Assembly: GCA_018268055.1 (NCBI GenBank)
Contig: JAFDXF010000017.1
Span: forward strand, 1-64,000
Direction: 5' to 3'
Source: Bacteroidota bacterium
GTDB lineage: Bacteria; Bacteroidota; Bacteroidia; Chitinophagales; Chitinophagaceae
Length of the DNA: 64,000 nucleotides
A model generated the notes under the pieces. It saw nothing but the letters and a program-made list of their open reading frames with translations. It ran no database searches and had not been told where the DNA came from. The position numbers and the translations under genes were made by a program. Shown here one piece after another: positions 1 through 8,574 of the stretch; position 1 is the stretch's first letter, and each line of letters begins with the position of its first letter.

Positions 1-193
1 CAAAGAGACACGAAGAAATAATTTTACCACAGAGTGGCACTGAGGTAAACACAGAGTATAAAGGAATAAGTGATAAGTTGCAATGAGTAATAGTATTTCC
101 TTCTCAATTCATCATTCTCAATTCATCATTCTTAATTCATAATTCAATTTCTTGCCACAAAGACACTAAGGCGCAAAGAGACACGAAGAAAAA
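1..193. repeat. Intergenic CACAAAG/ACACGAAG repeat stretch
   Basis: No gene is visible in the first 240 bases. The segment CAAAGAGACACGAAGAA occurs twice, at 1-17 and 176-192. Between the copies, at about 103-150, lies a short array of degenerate 'aattcatcattct' units. A third relative of the first motif lies at about 36650-36687. Such low-complexity intergenic repeats are common in Bacteroidota; I see no coding potential or known function. Confidence 0.6.
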
Positions 194-240
194 AGCATTC
201 GTCGTATGAATATTCGGATATTAAAATTTAACACATACTC

Positions 241-2103
241 CTACCTTCCCATATATACCATCAGTATCTGCACATCACTTGGGTTGATGCCGGAGATGCG
301 GCTTGCTTGACCCAATGTACCCGGCCTTACTTTATTTAATTTTTCTCGAGCTTCATTACTCAGTGAAACAATTTTTTTATAGTCAAATGATTCAGGAATG
401 ATTAGTTCTTCTAATTGACTCATGCGTGCAACCAATTCTTTTTCTTTTTCAATATACACATCATACTTTATCTGAATAGACGCTTGCTCCAATGTTTCTC
501 TATCAAAAGAGCCTAATGCTGTTTTTAATTTGGGTAATACTTCCATCAATTCATTCAGCTCAACAGAAGGGCGCAATAAAATTTTTTCTACTCTTTGCTT
601 TTCAGAAATGGGTGAAGAATTGATTTGATTGAACCATTCGTTTATTTCATTTGGCTCTACCGACATTTCTTTTAATACCTTCTTAATACTTTCTACGCCC
701 GATTTTTTTTCTATCACTCGTTGCATCCTTTCTTCCGATGCTAAGCCCAAGCGATAACTTATTTCGGTCAACCGTAAATCAGCATTGTCTTGCCGTAGTA
801 ATGTTCTAAACTCTGCACGAGAGGTAAACATTCTATAAGGCTCTTGTGTTCCTTTCGTTATCAAGTCATCAATCAGTACACCAATATATGCTTCACTCCT
901 TTTTAAAATCAATGGTGCTTCGTTTTTTGTTTTTTGATGTGCATTGATACCCGCCATTAAACCCTGACAAGCAGCTTCTTCATAGCCCGTAGTTCCGTTG
1001 ATTTGTCCGGCAAAAAATAAATTATCAATCAATCGGGTTTCTAATGAATAGTGTAATTGAGTGGGAGGAAAAAAATCGTATTCTATAGCATAGCCGGGGC
1101 GAAACATTTTTACATTTTCAAATCCCTTTATACTACGAAGTGCTTCGTATTGTACTTCTTCGGGGAGAGATGTAGAAAATCCGTTGATGTATATTTCTAC
1201 GGTATTCCACCCTTCAGGCTCTACAAATAGCTGATGACGTTCACGTTCTGAAAATCGGTTGATCTTGTCTTCAATACTGGGACAATAGCGAGGCCCTACG
1301 CCATCAATTCTTCCGGCAAACATCGGACTGCGATCAAAGCCGGTTTTGAGTACATCATGCACTTGCTGATTTGTATATGTTATCCAGCAACTTCTCTGTG
1401 TTTTGGGCTTAGGTGTGTTGGTGAATGAAAAACCCAAAACTTCATCATCTCCCGGTTGCTCCTCCATTTTGGAGTAATCTAAGCTCCTTCCGTCTATGCG
1501 TGGAGGTGTTCCCGTTTTCAATCTATCGCTTTCAAAGCCAAGAGAAACAAGCTGTTCGGTTATTCCGGTAGCAGCTTTTTCGGCCATTCTTCCGCCGCCA
1601 AAGTTTTTTTCGCCTATATGAACAATTCCGTTCAGAAAAGTTCCATTGGTAAGCACCACAGACTTCGCTCTTATTTCATGTCCCATTCCGGTTATTACAC
1701 CATAGCATTTGCCATCTTTTACAATCAAACCCTTCACCATATCTTGATAAAAGTCAAGATTTGGTGTGTTTTCCAGCATTTCTCGCCATTTAAGGTGAAA
1801 AAGCATCCGGTCGTTTTGCGCTCTTGGACTCCACATTGCAGGGCCTTTGCTTCTGTTCAACATTCTGAATTGAATAGTACTCAAATCCGTAACTATTCCG
1901 GAATACCCACCCAAAGCGTCAATCTCACGCACTATCTGCCCTTTGGCAATACCACCCATAGCCGGATTACAACTCATTTGGGCAATGGTCTGCATATTCA
2001 TTGTAACCAGCATGGTTTTAGAACCCAAATTGGCAGCAGCAGCAGCAGCCTCACATCCGGCGTGGCCGGCACCAACAACTATTACATCATACTCCTGAAA
2101 CAT
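241..2103 (-). CDS. mnmG: tRNA uridine-5-carboxymethylaminomethyl(34) synthesis enzyme MnmG (GidA)
   Basis: FAD-binding subunit of the MnmE-MnmG complex, which installs carboxymethylaminomethyl groups on U34 of several tRNAs in the cytoplasm. The FAD Rossmann motif GAGHAG is at residues 11-16, the family signatures NPAMGGIAKGQ and GGGRMAEKAATG follow, and the C-terminal helical domain ends in RPGTLGQASRISGI. Length (620 aa) is normal for the family. I chose ATG at 2103; a longer reading from an upstream TTG adds only three residues. A -7 box TACCTTTG lies six bases before this ATG, so the mRNA may be almost leaderless. mnmG sits beside oriC in many bacteria, which fits the parS-like sites just upstream. 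Function is very secure. Confidence 0.97.
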   Translation of the reverse strand: MFQEYDVIVVGAGHAGCEAAAAAANLGSKTMLVTMNMQTIAQMSCNPAMGGIAKGQIVREIDALGGYSGIVTDLSTIQFRMLNRSKGPAMWSPRAQNDRMLFHLKWREMLENTPNLDFYQDMVKGLIVKDGKCYGVITGMGHEIRAKSVVLTNGTFLNGIVHIGEKNFGGGRMAEKAATGITEQLVSLGFESDRLKTGTPPRIDGRSLDYSKMEEQPGDDEVLGFSFTNTPKPKTQRSCWITYTNQQVHDVLKTGFDRSPMFAGRIDGVGPRYCPSIEDKINRFSERERHQLFVEPEGWNTVEIYINGFSTSLPEEVQYEALRSIKGFENVKMFRPGYAIEYDFFPPTQLHYSLETRLIDNLFFAGQINGTTGYEEAACQGLMAGINAHQKTKNEAPLILKRSEAYIGVLIDDLITKGTQEPYRMFTSRAEFRTLLRQDNADLRLTEISYRLGLASEERMQRVIEKKSGVESIKKVLKEMSVEPNEINEWFNQINSSPISEKQRVEKILLRPSVELNELMEVLPKLKTALGSFDRETLEQASIQIKYDVYIEKEKELVARMSQLEELIIPESFDYKKIVSLSNEAREKLNKVRPGTLGQASRISGINPSDVQILMVYMGR

Positions 2104-2109
2104 AGCGTG

Positions 2110-2117
2110 CAAAGGTA
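2110..2117 (-). promoter_or_regulatory. -7 promoter box for mnmG
   Basis: On the minus strand the sequence reads TACCTTTG, an exact match to the Bacteroidota -7 consensus TAnnTTTG. It ends seven bases before the A of the mnmG ATG. No clear -33 TTG was found at the usual 19-21 base spacing, so this is a partial promoter match. Confidence 0.5.
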
Positions 2118-2165
2118 AGAACAGACAGTGTTTTGATTTTTATAAATTAATGGGGATTTTGCAAT

Positions 2166-2181
2166 GGTTTCACGTGGAACG
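2166..2181. promoter_or_regulatory. parS: parS-like ParB/Spo0J binding site 1
   Basis: The 14-base core GTTTCACGTGGAAC (2167-2180) matches the widely conserved chromosomal parS motif (TGTTTCACGTGAAACA and its variant with GTGGAAC) at every core position; only the outermost bases differ. ParB loads on such sites to organise and segregate the origin region. A second site lies 193 bases away. No parA/parB gene is in the window. Confidence 0.75.
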
Positions 2182-2200
2182 GAAGAGGAGATTAAATGGA

Positions 2201-2300
2201 GTTTATAGGTTTAGACGTTTAGGGGTTTAGACGTTTAAGAGCTTAGAGGGGTTAAAGGTTTAAGGGGTTAAAAGGGTTTAAGAGTTTAAAAGTTTAGAAT
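2201..2300. repeat. Degenerate short tandem repeat (GTTTAGACG/GTTTAAGAG type)
   Basis: About a dozen imperfect units of 8-10 bases of the form gtttaggg, gtttagacg or gtttaagag follow each other here, all with G-rich ends on the + strand. The block lies between the two parS-like sites. There is no open frame. Function unknown; similar arrays occur in intergenic DNA of many Bacteroidota. Confidence 0.7.
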
Positions 2301-2358
2301 AGTCTTTGGTTTATAGCATCCACTTCTGCTTTAATAAGCACAAAACGAATTCCTTCAA

Positions 2359-2374
2359 TGTTCCACGTGGAAAC
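2359..2374. promoter_or_regulatory. parS: parS-like ParB/Spo0J binding site 2
   Basis: TGTTCCACGTGGAAAC contains the perfect 12-base palindrome TTCCACGTGGAA (2361-2372) and matches the parS core with one changed position near the 3' end. It sits directly beyond the stop codon of ybeY. With site 1 it makes a pair about 190 bases apart. Confidence 0.7.
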
Positions 2375-2375
2375 A

Positions 2376-2798
2376 TTATCCCAAATACCGAGAAAGGTAT
2401 TCTTCCTCCTTTTCTCTCATCTTTATTTTGTCTTTAGCGGTTTTGTCTGCAAATCCACATAAATGAAGTGCCCCATGGAAGATTACTCTCAAAAGCTCCT
2501 CTTTAAAAGATGTCTTTTGAATTTTGGCATTTTCCTTCACCCTGTCTATACTGATATAAACTTCGGCTTCGGTTTCCATGGTGTGAGATAGTTCAAATGT
2601 AATAATGTCGGTATAATAGTCGTGATTTAAAAACTGGCGGTTAATTTCCAATAGTCGTTTATCTGATACAAAAACATAGTTAATCGTTTTTAGCTTCTTC
2701 TTTTCTCGCTTAAAAACCATTTCTATAAATTGCTTGAGCTCACTTCGATGGTTTAATAAAAAGTCTCGCTTTTCAAAAAAGAAATAAACCTTGTTCAT
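2376..2798 (-). CDS. ybeY: Endoribonuclease/rRNA maturation factor YbeY
   Basis: Metal-dependent endoribonuclease family needed for 16S rRNA 3'-end maturation and ribosome quality control. The protein (about 140 aa from the chosen ATG) ends with the metal-binding motif HGALHLCGFADK at residues 108-118. The first two histidines are present, while the third ligand position usually occupied by His reads Asp-Lys; from memory this variant is common in Bacteroidota members. The reading frame continues upstream to a TTG near 2858, but the ATGs at 2798 and 2807 give the expected N-terminus (MNKVYFFFE). feoA is transcribed divergently. The stop codon touches parS-like site 2. Confidence 0.9.
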   Translation of the reverse strand: MNKVYFFFEKRDFLLNHRSELKQFIEMVFKREKKKLKTINYVFVSDKRLLEINRQFLNHDYYTDIITFELSHTMETEAEVYISIDRVKENAKIQKTSFKEELLRVIFHGALHLCGFADKTAKDKIKMREKEEEYLSRYLG

Positions 2799-2844
2799 TG
2801 TGTTCATAAATTCAAATTTCGGAAAGAATAGCAATAAATAAGAG

Positions 2845-2852
2845 TAGTTTTG
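2845..2852 (+). promoter_or_regulatory. -7 promoter box for feoA
   Basis: TAGTTTTG matches TAnnTTTG and ends 18 bases before the feoA ATG. No TTG at the -33 spacing. It overlaps the upstream region of the divergent ybeY. Confidence 0.4.
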
Positions 2853-2870
2853 TATCAATATTTATTTAGA

Positions 2871-3101
2871 ATGGCTACAAGACTTTCGGATCTAAAACCC
2901 GGACAAAAAGGAATTATCAAAGAGTTTACCAGCAATGAAATTTTTCTAAAATTGATGGAAATGGGATGCGTTCCGGGCGAAACAGTAATGTTAGAACAAG
3001 TCGCTCCTCTTGGAGACCCTATTGCTATTTATGTTTCAGGCTATCACCTAAGCCTCAGAATAAACGAAGCAGAACATATTTTAATTGATACAACCAATTG
3101 A
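2871..3101 (+). CDS. feoA: FeoA-domain ferrous iron transport protein
   Basis: Small SH3-like FeoA protein (76 aa) that works with the FeoB ferrous iron permease at the inner membrane. Recognised from the pattern LxDLKPGQKGxI, a central MEMGCVPG turn, the stretch QVAPLGDPIAI and the closing LSLRINEAEHI. The ATG at 2871 gives the standard N-terminus MATRLSDLKPG; the frame is open upstream to a TTG but that extension is unlikely. FeoA and FeoB are usually adjacent or fused; here feoB lies about 6.2 kb away on the other strand, with nadD, chrA, two secreted proteins and a repeat cluster between. It is followed after 13 bases by nadD. Confidence 0.9.
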   Translation: MATRLSDLKPGQKGIIKEFTSNEIFLKLMEMGCVPGETVMLEQVAPLGDPIAIYVSGYHLSLRINEAEHILIDTTN

Positions 3102-3114
3102 TTATCAATATTTT

Positions 3115-3687
3115 ATGAATATTGGACTATATTTCGGCTCTTTTAATCCCATTCATATTGGTCATTTAATTATTGCCAATCATATACTTAATGAAACAGA
3201 TATTAACCGTTTGTGGTTTGTCGTGTCACCTCACAATCCTTTCAAAAACGAAAGTTCGTTGCTTAACGAATATCAAAGATTAAACTTGGTGCAACTTGCA
3301 ATTGAAGATGATGTTCGCTTGAAAGCATCTGATATAGAGTTTGGTTTACCAAAGCCATCTTACACTTCTACCACTCTTGCTTTTCTATCAGAAAAATATC
3401 CGGATTACAACTTTCGCATCATTATGGGAAGTGATAGTTTTCAAAATTTAAACAAATGGAAAAATCCCGAATACATTATCAATAATTATGAAATCTACAT
3501 TTACAAAAGACCGGGTTTTGAAGTAGTAAATAATTTCAACGCAAAAATAAAAGTTATGGATGCGCCGCTCTTGGAGTTATCTGCTACACAAATAAGACAA
3601 AATATAAAAGCAGGTAAATCTGTACGCTATATGTTGCCCGACAATGTATTGGTAGAAATTGAAAAATCCGGGTACTATCGTAAATAA
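3115..3687 (+). CDS. nadD: Nicotinate-nucleotide adenylyltransferase NadD
   Basis: Transfers AMP from ATP to nicotinate mononucleotide to make deamido-NAD, the step before NAD synthetase. The nucleotidyltransferase signature GSFNPIHIGH is at residues 8-17 and the second signature LSATQIR is near the C-terminus, as in all NadD enzymes. Length (about 190 aa) is normal. ATG at 3115 is chosen over an upstream TTG because it places the first beta-strand (IGLYFGSF) at the N-terminus. It follows feoA by 13 bases. nadA, the first enzyme of NAD synthesis from iminoaspartate, is also in the window at 21 kb. Confidence 0.95.
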   Translation: MNIGLYFGSFNPIHIGHLIIANHILNETDINRLWFVVSPHNPFKNESSLLNEYQRLNLVQLAIEDDVRLKASDIEFGLPKPSYTSTTLAFLSEKYPDYNFRIIMGSDSFQNLNKWKNPEYIINNYEIYIYKRPGFEVVNNFNAKIKVMDAPLLELSATQIRQNIKAGKSVRYMLPDNVLVEIEKSGYYRK

Positions 3688-3691
3688 TTAT

Positions 3692-4957
3692 TTAGAAAAA
3701 ATATCCCAATAACAAACAGGCAATTACTACAAAAGGTGGAGCTAATTTTGTAAAACTTAAAATTAAAAAAGTTCCGGCCATTGCTATTATATTAAGAGAA
3801 GCACCAATTGGATTGATGCCGGAAAAAGTTATGTCGCGCAGCATATAAACAGCTGATGCTAAAATAATACCCACCACTACAGCATTGATACCTTCTACCG
3901 ATCGATATACAACAGCATATTTTTTTAGATGATCCCAAATTGGAAAAAAGAATAATACCAGCAAAGCACTCGGTAAAAAAATGGCAACTGTTCCAATAAT
4001 ACAACCCAGCACTTGCATCATTGTTTTCGTTGCATCGCTTTCACCCATATCCTTTAAAGCCATTCCACCGGTAAACGATGCAATGGCAAAAACAGGCCCG
4101 GGCATTGCACGCACTATTCCCATTCCGGTAAACAGGTCTTCTTCTTTTATTTTTATAACGTTTGGATTTTTTTCTTTTACTTTCTTTTGCTCCGGTCTTA
4201 CGCCCCACTGCTCATACATCATAGGTATTAACACTTGACCTCCACCGAATACAAGACTTCCCATTCTATAGGTGTTTTCAAAAAGCGCAATTGGTTTTCT
4301 ATTCTCCCAATCATGAATTCTTGCTTGTTCGCTCAAAAATCCTGCTGCAATAAAAATTATTCCGAATAACCAAAAATTCCACCAACGTATTTTTTTCGGT
4401 TTCTGTTCTGTTTGTGGAATACGTTTGTGACTGAAGTTTGTTGCAATACCGGCAGCTAAAATCAATAGCGGTATTACAGCAGGTTTGCCAAAGAAGAAAT
4501 AGGTGAGTACCGCACCACATATCATAATTATCCATGTTATGGTATTCTTTATAGCCAGTGGAAATGCGGCATAAGACGCATAAGCAATGAAGCCAACAGC
4601 CATAGGAGGTATAAACTCAAAAATATCAGTTCCTAATTCAGCTTTACTTACGTGTGGTAAAACAAAAGAAAGTGCACCCATTAAAATACTTGCGGGTAAT
4701 ATCCAAACAATTAATGTCAACGTAGCTAAAAGAACACCGCCTCTTTTGTATCCGATCAATGTAACAGTTTGTGTAGAAGATGCCCCGGGTAGTAATTGGC
4801 AAAAAGCATTGTACTCCATCAACTCTTGTTCAGTAACATAAGGTGTTCTGTGTACAAAGTTTTTCATCATCATACCAAGATGTGCCTGTGGACCGCCAAA
4901 AGCAGATACACTATAAACAAATACTGTTTTTAAAAAATGTAAGTGGCGCAGTAACAT
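3692..4957 (-). CDS. chrA: Chromate transporter ChrA family (two CHR domains)
   Basis: Inner-membrane protein of the CHR superfamily, the long (two-domain) form of about 420 aa. The N-terminal half carries [11 protein letters not shown] and [14 protein letters not shown]; the C-terminal half carries the duplicated equivalents [11 protein letters not shown] and [14 protein letters not shown]. Roughly ten hydrophobic segments are visible. Known members export chromate, but many housekeeping homologues have unknown substrates, so the substrate is an inference. I start at the ATG at 4957 rather than a TTG 21 bases upstream. It is convergent with nadD, with only four bases between the stop codons. 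Confidence 0.88.
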   Translation of the reverse strand: MLLRHLHFLKTVFVYSVSAFGGPQAHLGMMMKNFVHRTPYVTEQELMEYNAFCQLLPGASSTQTVTLIGYKRGGVLLATLTLIVWILPASILMGALSFVLPHVSKAELGTDIFEFIPPMAVGFIAYASYAAFPLAIKNTITWIIMICGAVLTYFFFGKPAVIPLLILAAGIATNFSHKRIPQTEQKPKKIRWWNFWLFGIIFIAAGFLSEQARIHDWENRKPIALFENTYRMGSLVFGGGQVLIPMMYEQWGVRPEQKKVKEKNPNVIKIKEEDLFTGMGIVRAMPGPVFAIASFTGGMALKDMGESDATKTMMQVLGCIIGTVAIFLPSALLVLFFFPIWDHLKKYAVVYRSVEGINAVVVGIILASAVYMLRDITFSGINPIGASLNIIAMAGTFLILSFTKLAPPFVVIACLLLGYFF

Positions 4958-5005
4958 GGAGCTATAAAAATAATTCAAAATGACTAAAAAAATTTACCGT
5001 TTAAA

Positions 5006-6148
5006 TCAATACCCATTCTCATCACCCACTTCGCCTATTCCGCAGCTGATGCTTACATTGTATTTTAGCCAAGCCACATTGCTTACTCCATCAAATGTCT
5101 CTATCGGAGCGGGGCCGGCTTGCCGCAATGGATATTGCGAGTCATAACATTTTATATAATAGCCATACACTCCTGTTCTACTTGGCATATCGCCTTCAGA
5201 AAGAGTGAACTCATAAGGAGAGAGAGCTCTATCAGGTGTACCTCCACCATCTGCAGCTCCATAGCTCACAGATCTATCATAATTATAAAAAGAGCATTTA
5301 TTACCATCGGCATTCCAGACAAAAGTGTTGGTAGTGCGGGCTCTGTTTGGCGAGCTGCTTACATTGCTGATGTGTATATCGTGTGAGGGTGTAGGTGGTT
5401 CGGCTCCTCCTGTGCTTATCACAAAGGTTTGCTTTGTGTATTCGGCGCCGACATTGGTGCAGGATATGGTGTAGGTGCGAGGGGTGGAAGTGCTGTTTAC
5501 GGTGAAGGTGCCCGAGTATTTGTAAGTATCTATTTCGCTTTTATTGAGTGTGGCAGGATATTCCCCTCTTGGCACAGTGGGGCTGGCTGTGTAGCTCATG
5601 TCGGTGCTGCTGGCGCAAGTGATGGATACACTTTGCCCAGCATTTAAGGAAGTGCTGCCCGATACGAGCACTCCACCCTTATACACCTTCATATCTACAG
5701 GGGCATAGCGGAGAGTGATCTTGTAAGAAGCATCTCCAGATACATTGCCATCTTCATTTTTGGCTTTAGCATCAACAAGATATGTGTGAAACCCATTTCC
5801 GCCTATCATATCGGCCCAAGTGGTGTTGGCGATGATGGAGGCCGTGCCGGAAGCGTTGGTGGTGATGGGGTAGATGTCGGTGTTATTGAGGGGGACGGGA
5901 GTTATGTCCGGTGGGAAAAGAGCCCAGAAAGATAATTTCTTTCCTGGGTTGTCATTTCCTTGTACCTCAAAGCTATCTGCAAAATCATTGGCTGAGACCA
6001 CATACCCTTCACACACTTGCAATACCACAAATGTGGCCGAGCAGCCTGCTGTGCCAAAGTTTTTATTCCAAATAGCAAAAGACTTATTTGAAAAGATAAA
6101 AAAGAAAGAGAAAATCAAAATGAAAGTGAAAAGATATTTTTTGAGCAT
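5006..6148 (-). CDS. Exported Ig-like protein of unknown function
   Basis: A 380-aa protein with a clear signal peptide (MLKKYLFTFILIF... ending near NKSFA). The mature part is rich in Thr, Ser and Gly and looks like a series of beta-sandwich repeats: a domain around residues 50-150, then one with VYKGGVLVSGSTSLNAGQS, and one after VISTGGAEPPTPSHDI containing several cysteines. No catalytic motif was recognised. GC content of the DNA rises well above that of the neighbours (GC-rich stretches such as 5400-5560), unlike ordinary genes in the window. It lies in the same orientation as the lipoprotein gene upstream, separated by a strong hairpin. The name is structural only. Confidence 0.6.
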   Translation of the reverse strand: MLKKYLFTFILIFSFFFIFSNKSFAIWNKNFGTAGCSATFVVLQVCEGYVVSANDFADSFEVQGNDNPGKKLSFWALFPPDITPVPLNNTDIYPITTNASGTASIIANTTWADMIGGNGFHTYLVDAKAKNEDGNVSGDASYKITLRYAPVDMKVYKGGVLVSGSTSLNAGQSVSITCASSTDMSYTASPTVPRGEYPATLNKSEIDTYKYSGTFTVNSTSTPRTYTISCTNVGAEYTKQTFVISTGGAEPPTPSHDIHISNVSSSPNRARTTNTFVWNADGNKCSFYNYDRSVSYGAADGGGTPDRALSPYEFTLSEGDMPSRTGVYGYYIKCYDSQYPLRQAGPAPIETFDGVSNVAWLKYNVSISCGIGEVGDENGY

Positions 6149-6228
6149 AGTGTTATAAAAATTTTTATTAAATTATAAATATATTATAGCTTATAGAAAA
6201 TACATACTGAAAAAGTTATACACAAAAA

Positions 6229-6254
6229 AAAGGCTATCAAATTTGATAGCCTTT
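6229..6254 (-). terminator. Perfect 26-base palindrome, probable terminator
   Basis: AAAGGCTATCAAA is followed immediately by its exact reverse complement TTTGATAGCCTTT. On the minus strand it lies 27 bases beyond the lipoprotein gene stop and is followed by a run rich in T, so it probably ends that transcript before the next minus-strand gene. Confidence 0.7.
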
Positions 6255-6280
6255 AAATAAAAACAACAACAATGAAAACT

Positions 6281-7567
6281 TTAATTTGAAAGTGGAGTGC
6301 TCTCTTGCTTTATCACGGCATCACTTATGTCTATCACTTGGCCAGAAGAATTCTGTATCACGAGGTCATATTTTGTCTTGAGTACAAGGCCAAATATGCC
6401 GGGAGTGATATAGCCAGAGTTGAAAGCTACAGTAGTAGATGCATTTCTCAAATTACACCAAATTATAAATCCTTCCATAGCACTATTACTTATAGTAGCG
6501 CTATTATCAAAATTAAGATTTACAAAATCACTATTCCAACTTGCTGTAATTTGTGCCACATAATTAAAACTTGTAGCCCTCCAATTACCTTCCCAAATCA
6601 ATGCGTTGCCGTAGGGGTTGTAAAGCTTTAGCGAGGCTACTTTGGCGGGAGCCGGGCCGGAGACTTTTACATTGGTGACGTGGTAATTGGGGATAGAACC
6701 TGTACCATTTGGGCCTAAGTAAAGGGGCACATCATTACTATACCCCCACCATTCTGTCACGAGCTGAGTGGGTGCTGTGCTGCCGTCCATAGTACCAAAA
6801 GATACAGGAGCTTGCCAGCCGGAAGCTGCCACGCCACCGCCTTCTCCATCATCTAAAGATGTAAAAGAGAGATTGATGGCCGAGCCATGTGCCACAGAAG
6901 GCTTGCTGGCAAACACAGCTTTTAAAGAAGTGCTGCCTGCAGGCAAAGAGAAATTGGAGAATGTCACTTTGCCGCTATTGGCGGGCAGGACTGTCCAGCC
7001 TGTGCCATCGGGGGCGTTGGCGGCTTGATAGCGAAGCATTTTGATATAAAAGTTTCCAAAATCAAGTGAAAAGGTAGCAGTCTTGGCTACACCACTTGTG
7101 TTGCTGAGGGTGATAGTGAAGCTATTTGAAATAGTATTTCCTATCATACCCGAAATGGGAGAAGCCCCTGTGATAGTAGGAGTGCTAAACCAAGTACTGG
7201 TGCGAGCTGTTGTCTTGAAAGAGACTTGAGCATTGCCCGTGTTGCCGGCGGCATCTTTGGCGCTGAGGTAGGCAGTGTAATCTGTATTGGCGGTGAGGCC
7301 TGATACAGTGGCACTGCTTTGGCCGAGCACATTTTGTTGTGTGCCGGAAACACTCAAGACAAGGCTTGTGACGCCCACATTGTCGGTGGCAGAAAAGGTA
7401 AAGCTGGCCGAAGTGCTAGTGAGCGAGCTCACTTGTATCGCAACAACGGGGGCTTGAGTATCTTTTGTGCCATCGGGGGGCGGGGGTGGTGTTTTACCAC
7501 AATCACAACCCGCAATGAGGAGATTTAAAAACAAAAATGTAATGAAAAGGTTGGTGCTGGTTTTCAT
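6281..7567 (-). CDS. Lipoprotein with a fibronectin type III-like domain
   Basis: A 428-aa protein with a lipoprotein signal peptide (hydrophobic segment then LIAGC, so lipidated Cys near residue 21) followed by a proline linker. Residues about 38-120 form an FnIII/Ig-like domain (TQAPVVAIQVSSLTST, GLTANTDYTAYLSAKDAAGNTG), a type often attached to carbohydrate-active or adhesive surface proteins. The remainder is beta-rich with no recognised domain. GC content is markedly higher than the rest of the window, as in the neighbouring 380-aa gene, suggesting a shared foreign origin. Likely anchored to the outer membrane. No enzyme activity can be assigned. Confidence 0.65.
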   Translation of the reverse strand: MKTSTNLFITFLFLNLLIAGCDCGKTPPPPPDGTKDTQAPVVAIQVSSLTSTSASFTFSATDNVGVTSLVLSVSGTQQNVLGQSSATVSGLTANTDYTAYLSAKDAAGNTGNAQVSFKTTARTSTWFSTPTITGASPISGMIGNTISNSFTITLSNTSGVAKTATFSLDFGNFYIKMLRYQAANAPDGTGWTVLPANSGKVTFSNFSLPAGSTSLKAVFASKPSVAHGSAINLSFTSLDDGEGGGVAASGWQAPVSFGTMDGSTAPTQLVTEWWGYSNDVPLYLGPNGTGSIPNYHVTNVKVSGPAPAKVASLKLYNPYGNALIWEGNWRATSFNYVAQITASWNSDFVNLNFDNSATISNSAMEGFIIWCNLRNASTTVAFNSGYITPGIFGLVLKTKYDLVIQNSSGQVIDISDAVIKQESTPLSN

Positions 7568-7627
7568 TTTTAAATGGTTTATCGCTATAAATATAATTAG
7601 GATTTTAATGATTACAAAACGTGATTG

Positions 7628-8048
7628 TATTGGGCGTTGCTCAATATTAATTTTACAACATTGAACGATACAAAATGTTTAATATAACCGTACATATAAA
7701 CGTATTGGGTGTTGCCCAATGTTCAATATAAACGTACATATAAACGCATCGGGCGTTGCCCAATGCTAAATATAAACGCATATATAAACGCATTGGGTGA
7801 TGTCCAATGCTAAATATAACCGCACAAGGCGTTGCCATTGTGCTCAATGTAAACAAGGCCTTCAGCCTTGGTAGCTAATCCGATAATTTGTTGACATTTC
7901 AATTTTGCACGCATTGCCTGAAAGGCATATATTCATTGAGCCTAATGCAAGCGTAGCGGCGCATTAGGCGGCGCATTAGGAGATGATGATCGTGACGCAT
8001 TGGGCGATGATGATGAATGTTTTCGTTTGCGCCCTGAAAGGGCAAAAT
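7628..8048. repeat. REP-like palindromic repeat cluster A
   Basis: Several small perfect or near-perfect palindromes follow one another: hairpins of the type GCATTGGGCGTTGCCCAATGC (three to four copies with AATATAAACG spacers), CAAGGC-CTTCA-GCCTTG at 7854-7870, a TGCC-TGAAA-GGCA hairpin, CCTAATGC...GCATTAGG at 7941-7968 and GCCC-TGAAA-GGGC at 8031-8043. The same modules in the same order recur in cluster B and, inverted, in cluster C. The block ends at the stop codon of the transposase gene. Apparent short open frames here are repeat translations. Confidence 0.85.
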
Positions 8049-8054
8049 ATATTA

Positions 8055-8510
8055 TCAATCATTCCATAAATAGGCTTCGTCATAATCAATATTATATTCC
8101 TTTAAAAAAGCAATGTATTCCTCTTCAAATGAAACCTTTTGATGATGTTCTTTTTGATTTTCAATATATTTTTTAACACGATCTACTACCGACTGACTAA
8201 CGGAATAACCGGCATAACCACCCTGCCATTTAAAATTTTGATATTGTATTCCTTTTGTTTTAATCCACCTGCTGCTGTTTCGTTTTATTTCTTCAACAAA
8301 TTTTGCTAATGAAATATTCTTGGACATTACCGCCAAAATATGAATATGATTTTGGGTGCCATTTATTCGAATTGCTTGCGATTGATTTTCATTAATAATT
8401 CCGCCTATATAAGCATACAATTCCGGTTGCACAACTTCATCAATCAAATCATGACTATATTTTGTATGAAAAATTATATGAACAAATAATTTTGATAATG
8501 ATTGTGACAT
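8055..8510 (-). CDS. Y1 (HUH) transposase, RAYT/IS200-like
   Basis: Single-domain tyrosine transposase of the Y1_Tnp family (COG1943), about 151 aa. The HUH metal-binding motif is seen as NHIHIL and the probable catalytic tyrosine in VKKYIENQKEHH; the tail FEEEYIAFLKEYNIDYDEAYLW is characteristic of this group. I start at ATG 8510 (MSQSLSKLF); the upstream extension begins with GTG and is lysine-rich leader. No IS200 terminal hairpins or accessory TnpB gene are seen. Instead the gene is embedded in REP-like palindromes on both sides, the arrangement of REP-associated tyrosine transposases, which process palindromic repeats as single-stranded DNA. It appears intact. Confidence 0.85.
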   Translation of the reverse strand: MSQSLSKLFVHIIFHTKYSHDLIDEVVQPELYAYIGGIINENQSQAIRINGTQNHIHILAVMSKNISLAKFVEEIKRNSSRWIKTKGIQYQNFKWQGGYAGYSVSQSVVDRVKKYIENQKEHHQKVSFEEEYIAFLKEYNIDYDEAYLWND

Positions 8511-8574
8511 AAAAAATAATAATTTAATTTTCCTAAAATACGTTTTTTTTATTTTAATCGACACTATTTTATTT

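Noticed and set aside
1618..2118. Long + strand open frame inside mnmG
   Set aside because: It is antisense to a highly conserved gene, has no recognisable domain and no promoter, and is a shadow frame.
2201..2300. Telomere-like TTTAGGGG repeat
   Set aside because: Units are too degenerate and it lies between ordinary genes; no sign of a linear end.
5120..5647. + strand open frames in the GC-rich secreted genes
   Set aside because: High GC lengthens antisense frames; the minus-strand genes have signal peptides and coherent domains while these do not.
6216..6224. Perfect DnaA box TTATACACA
   Set aside because: It stands alone; a single nine-base match is expected by chance in AT-rich DNA and does not mark an origin.
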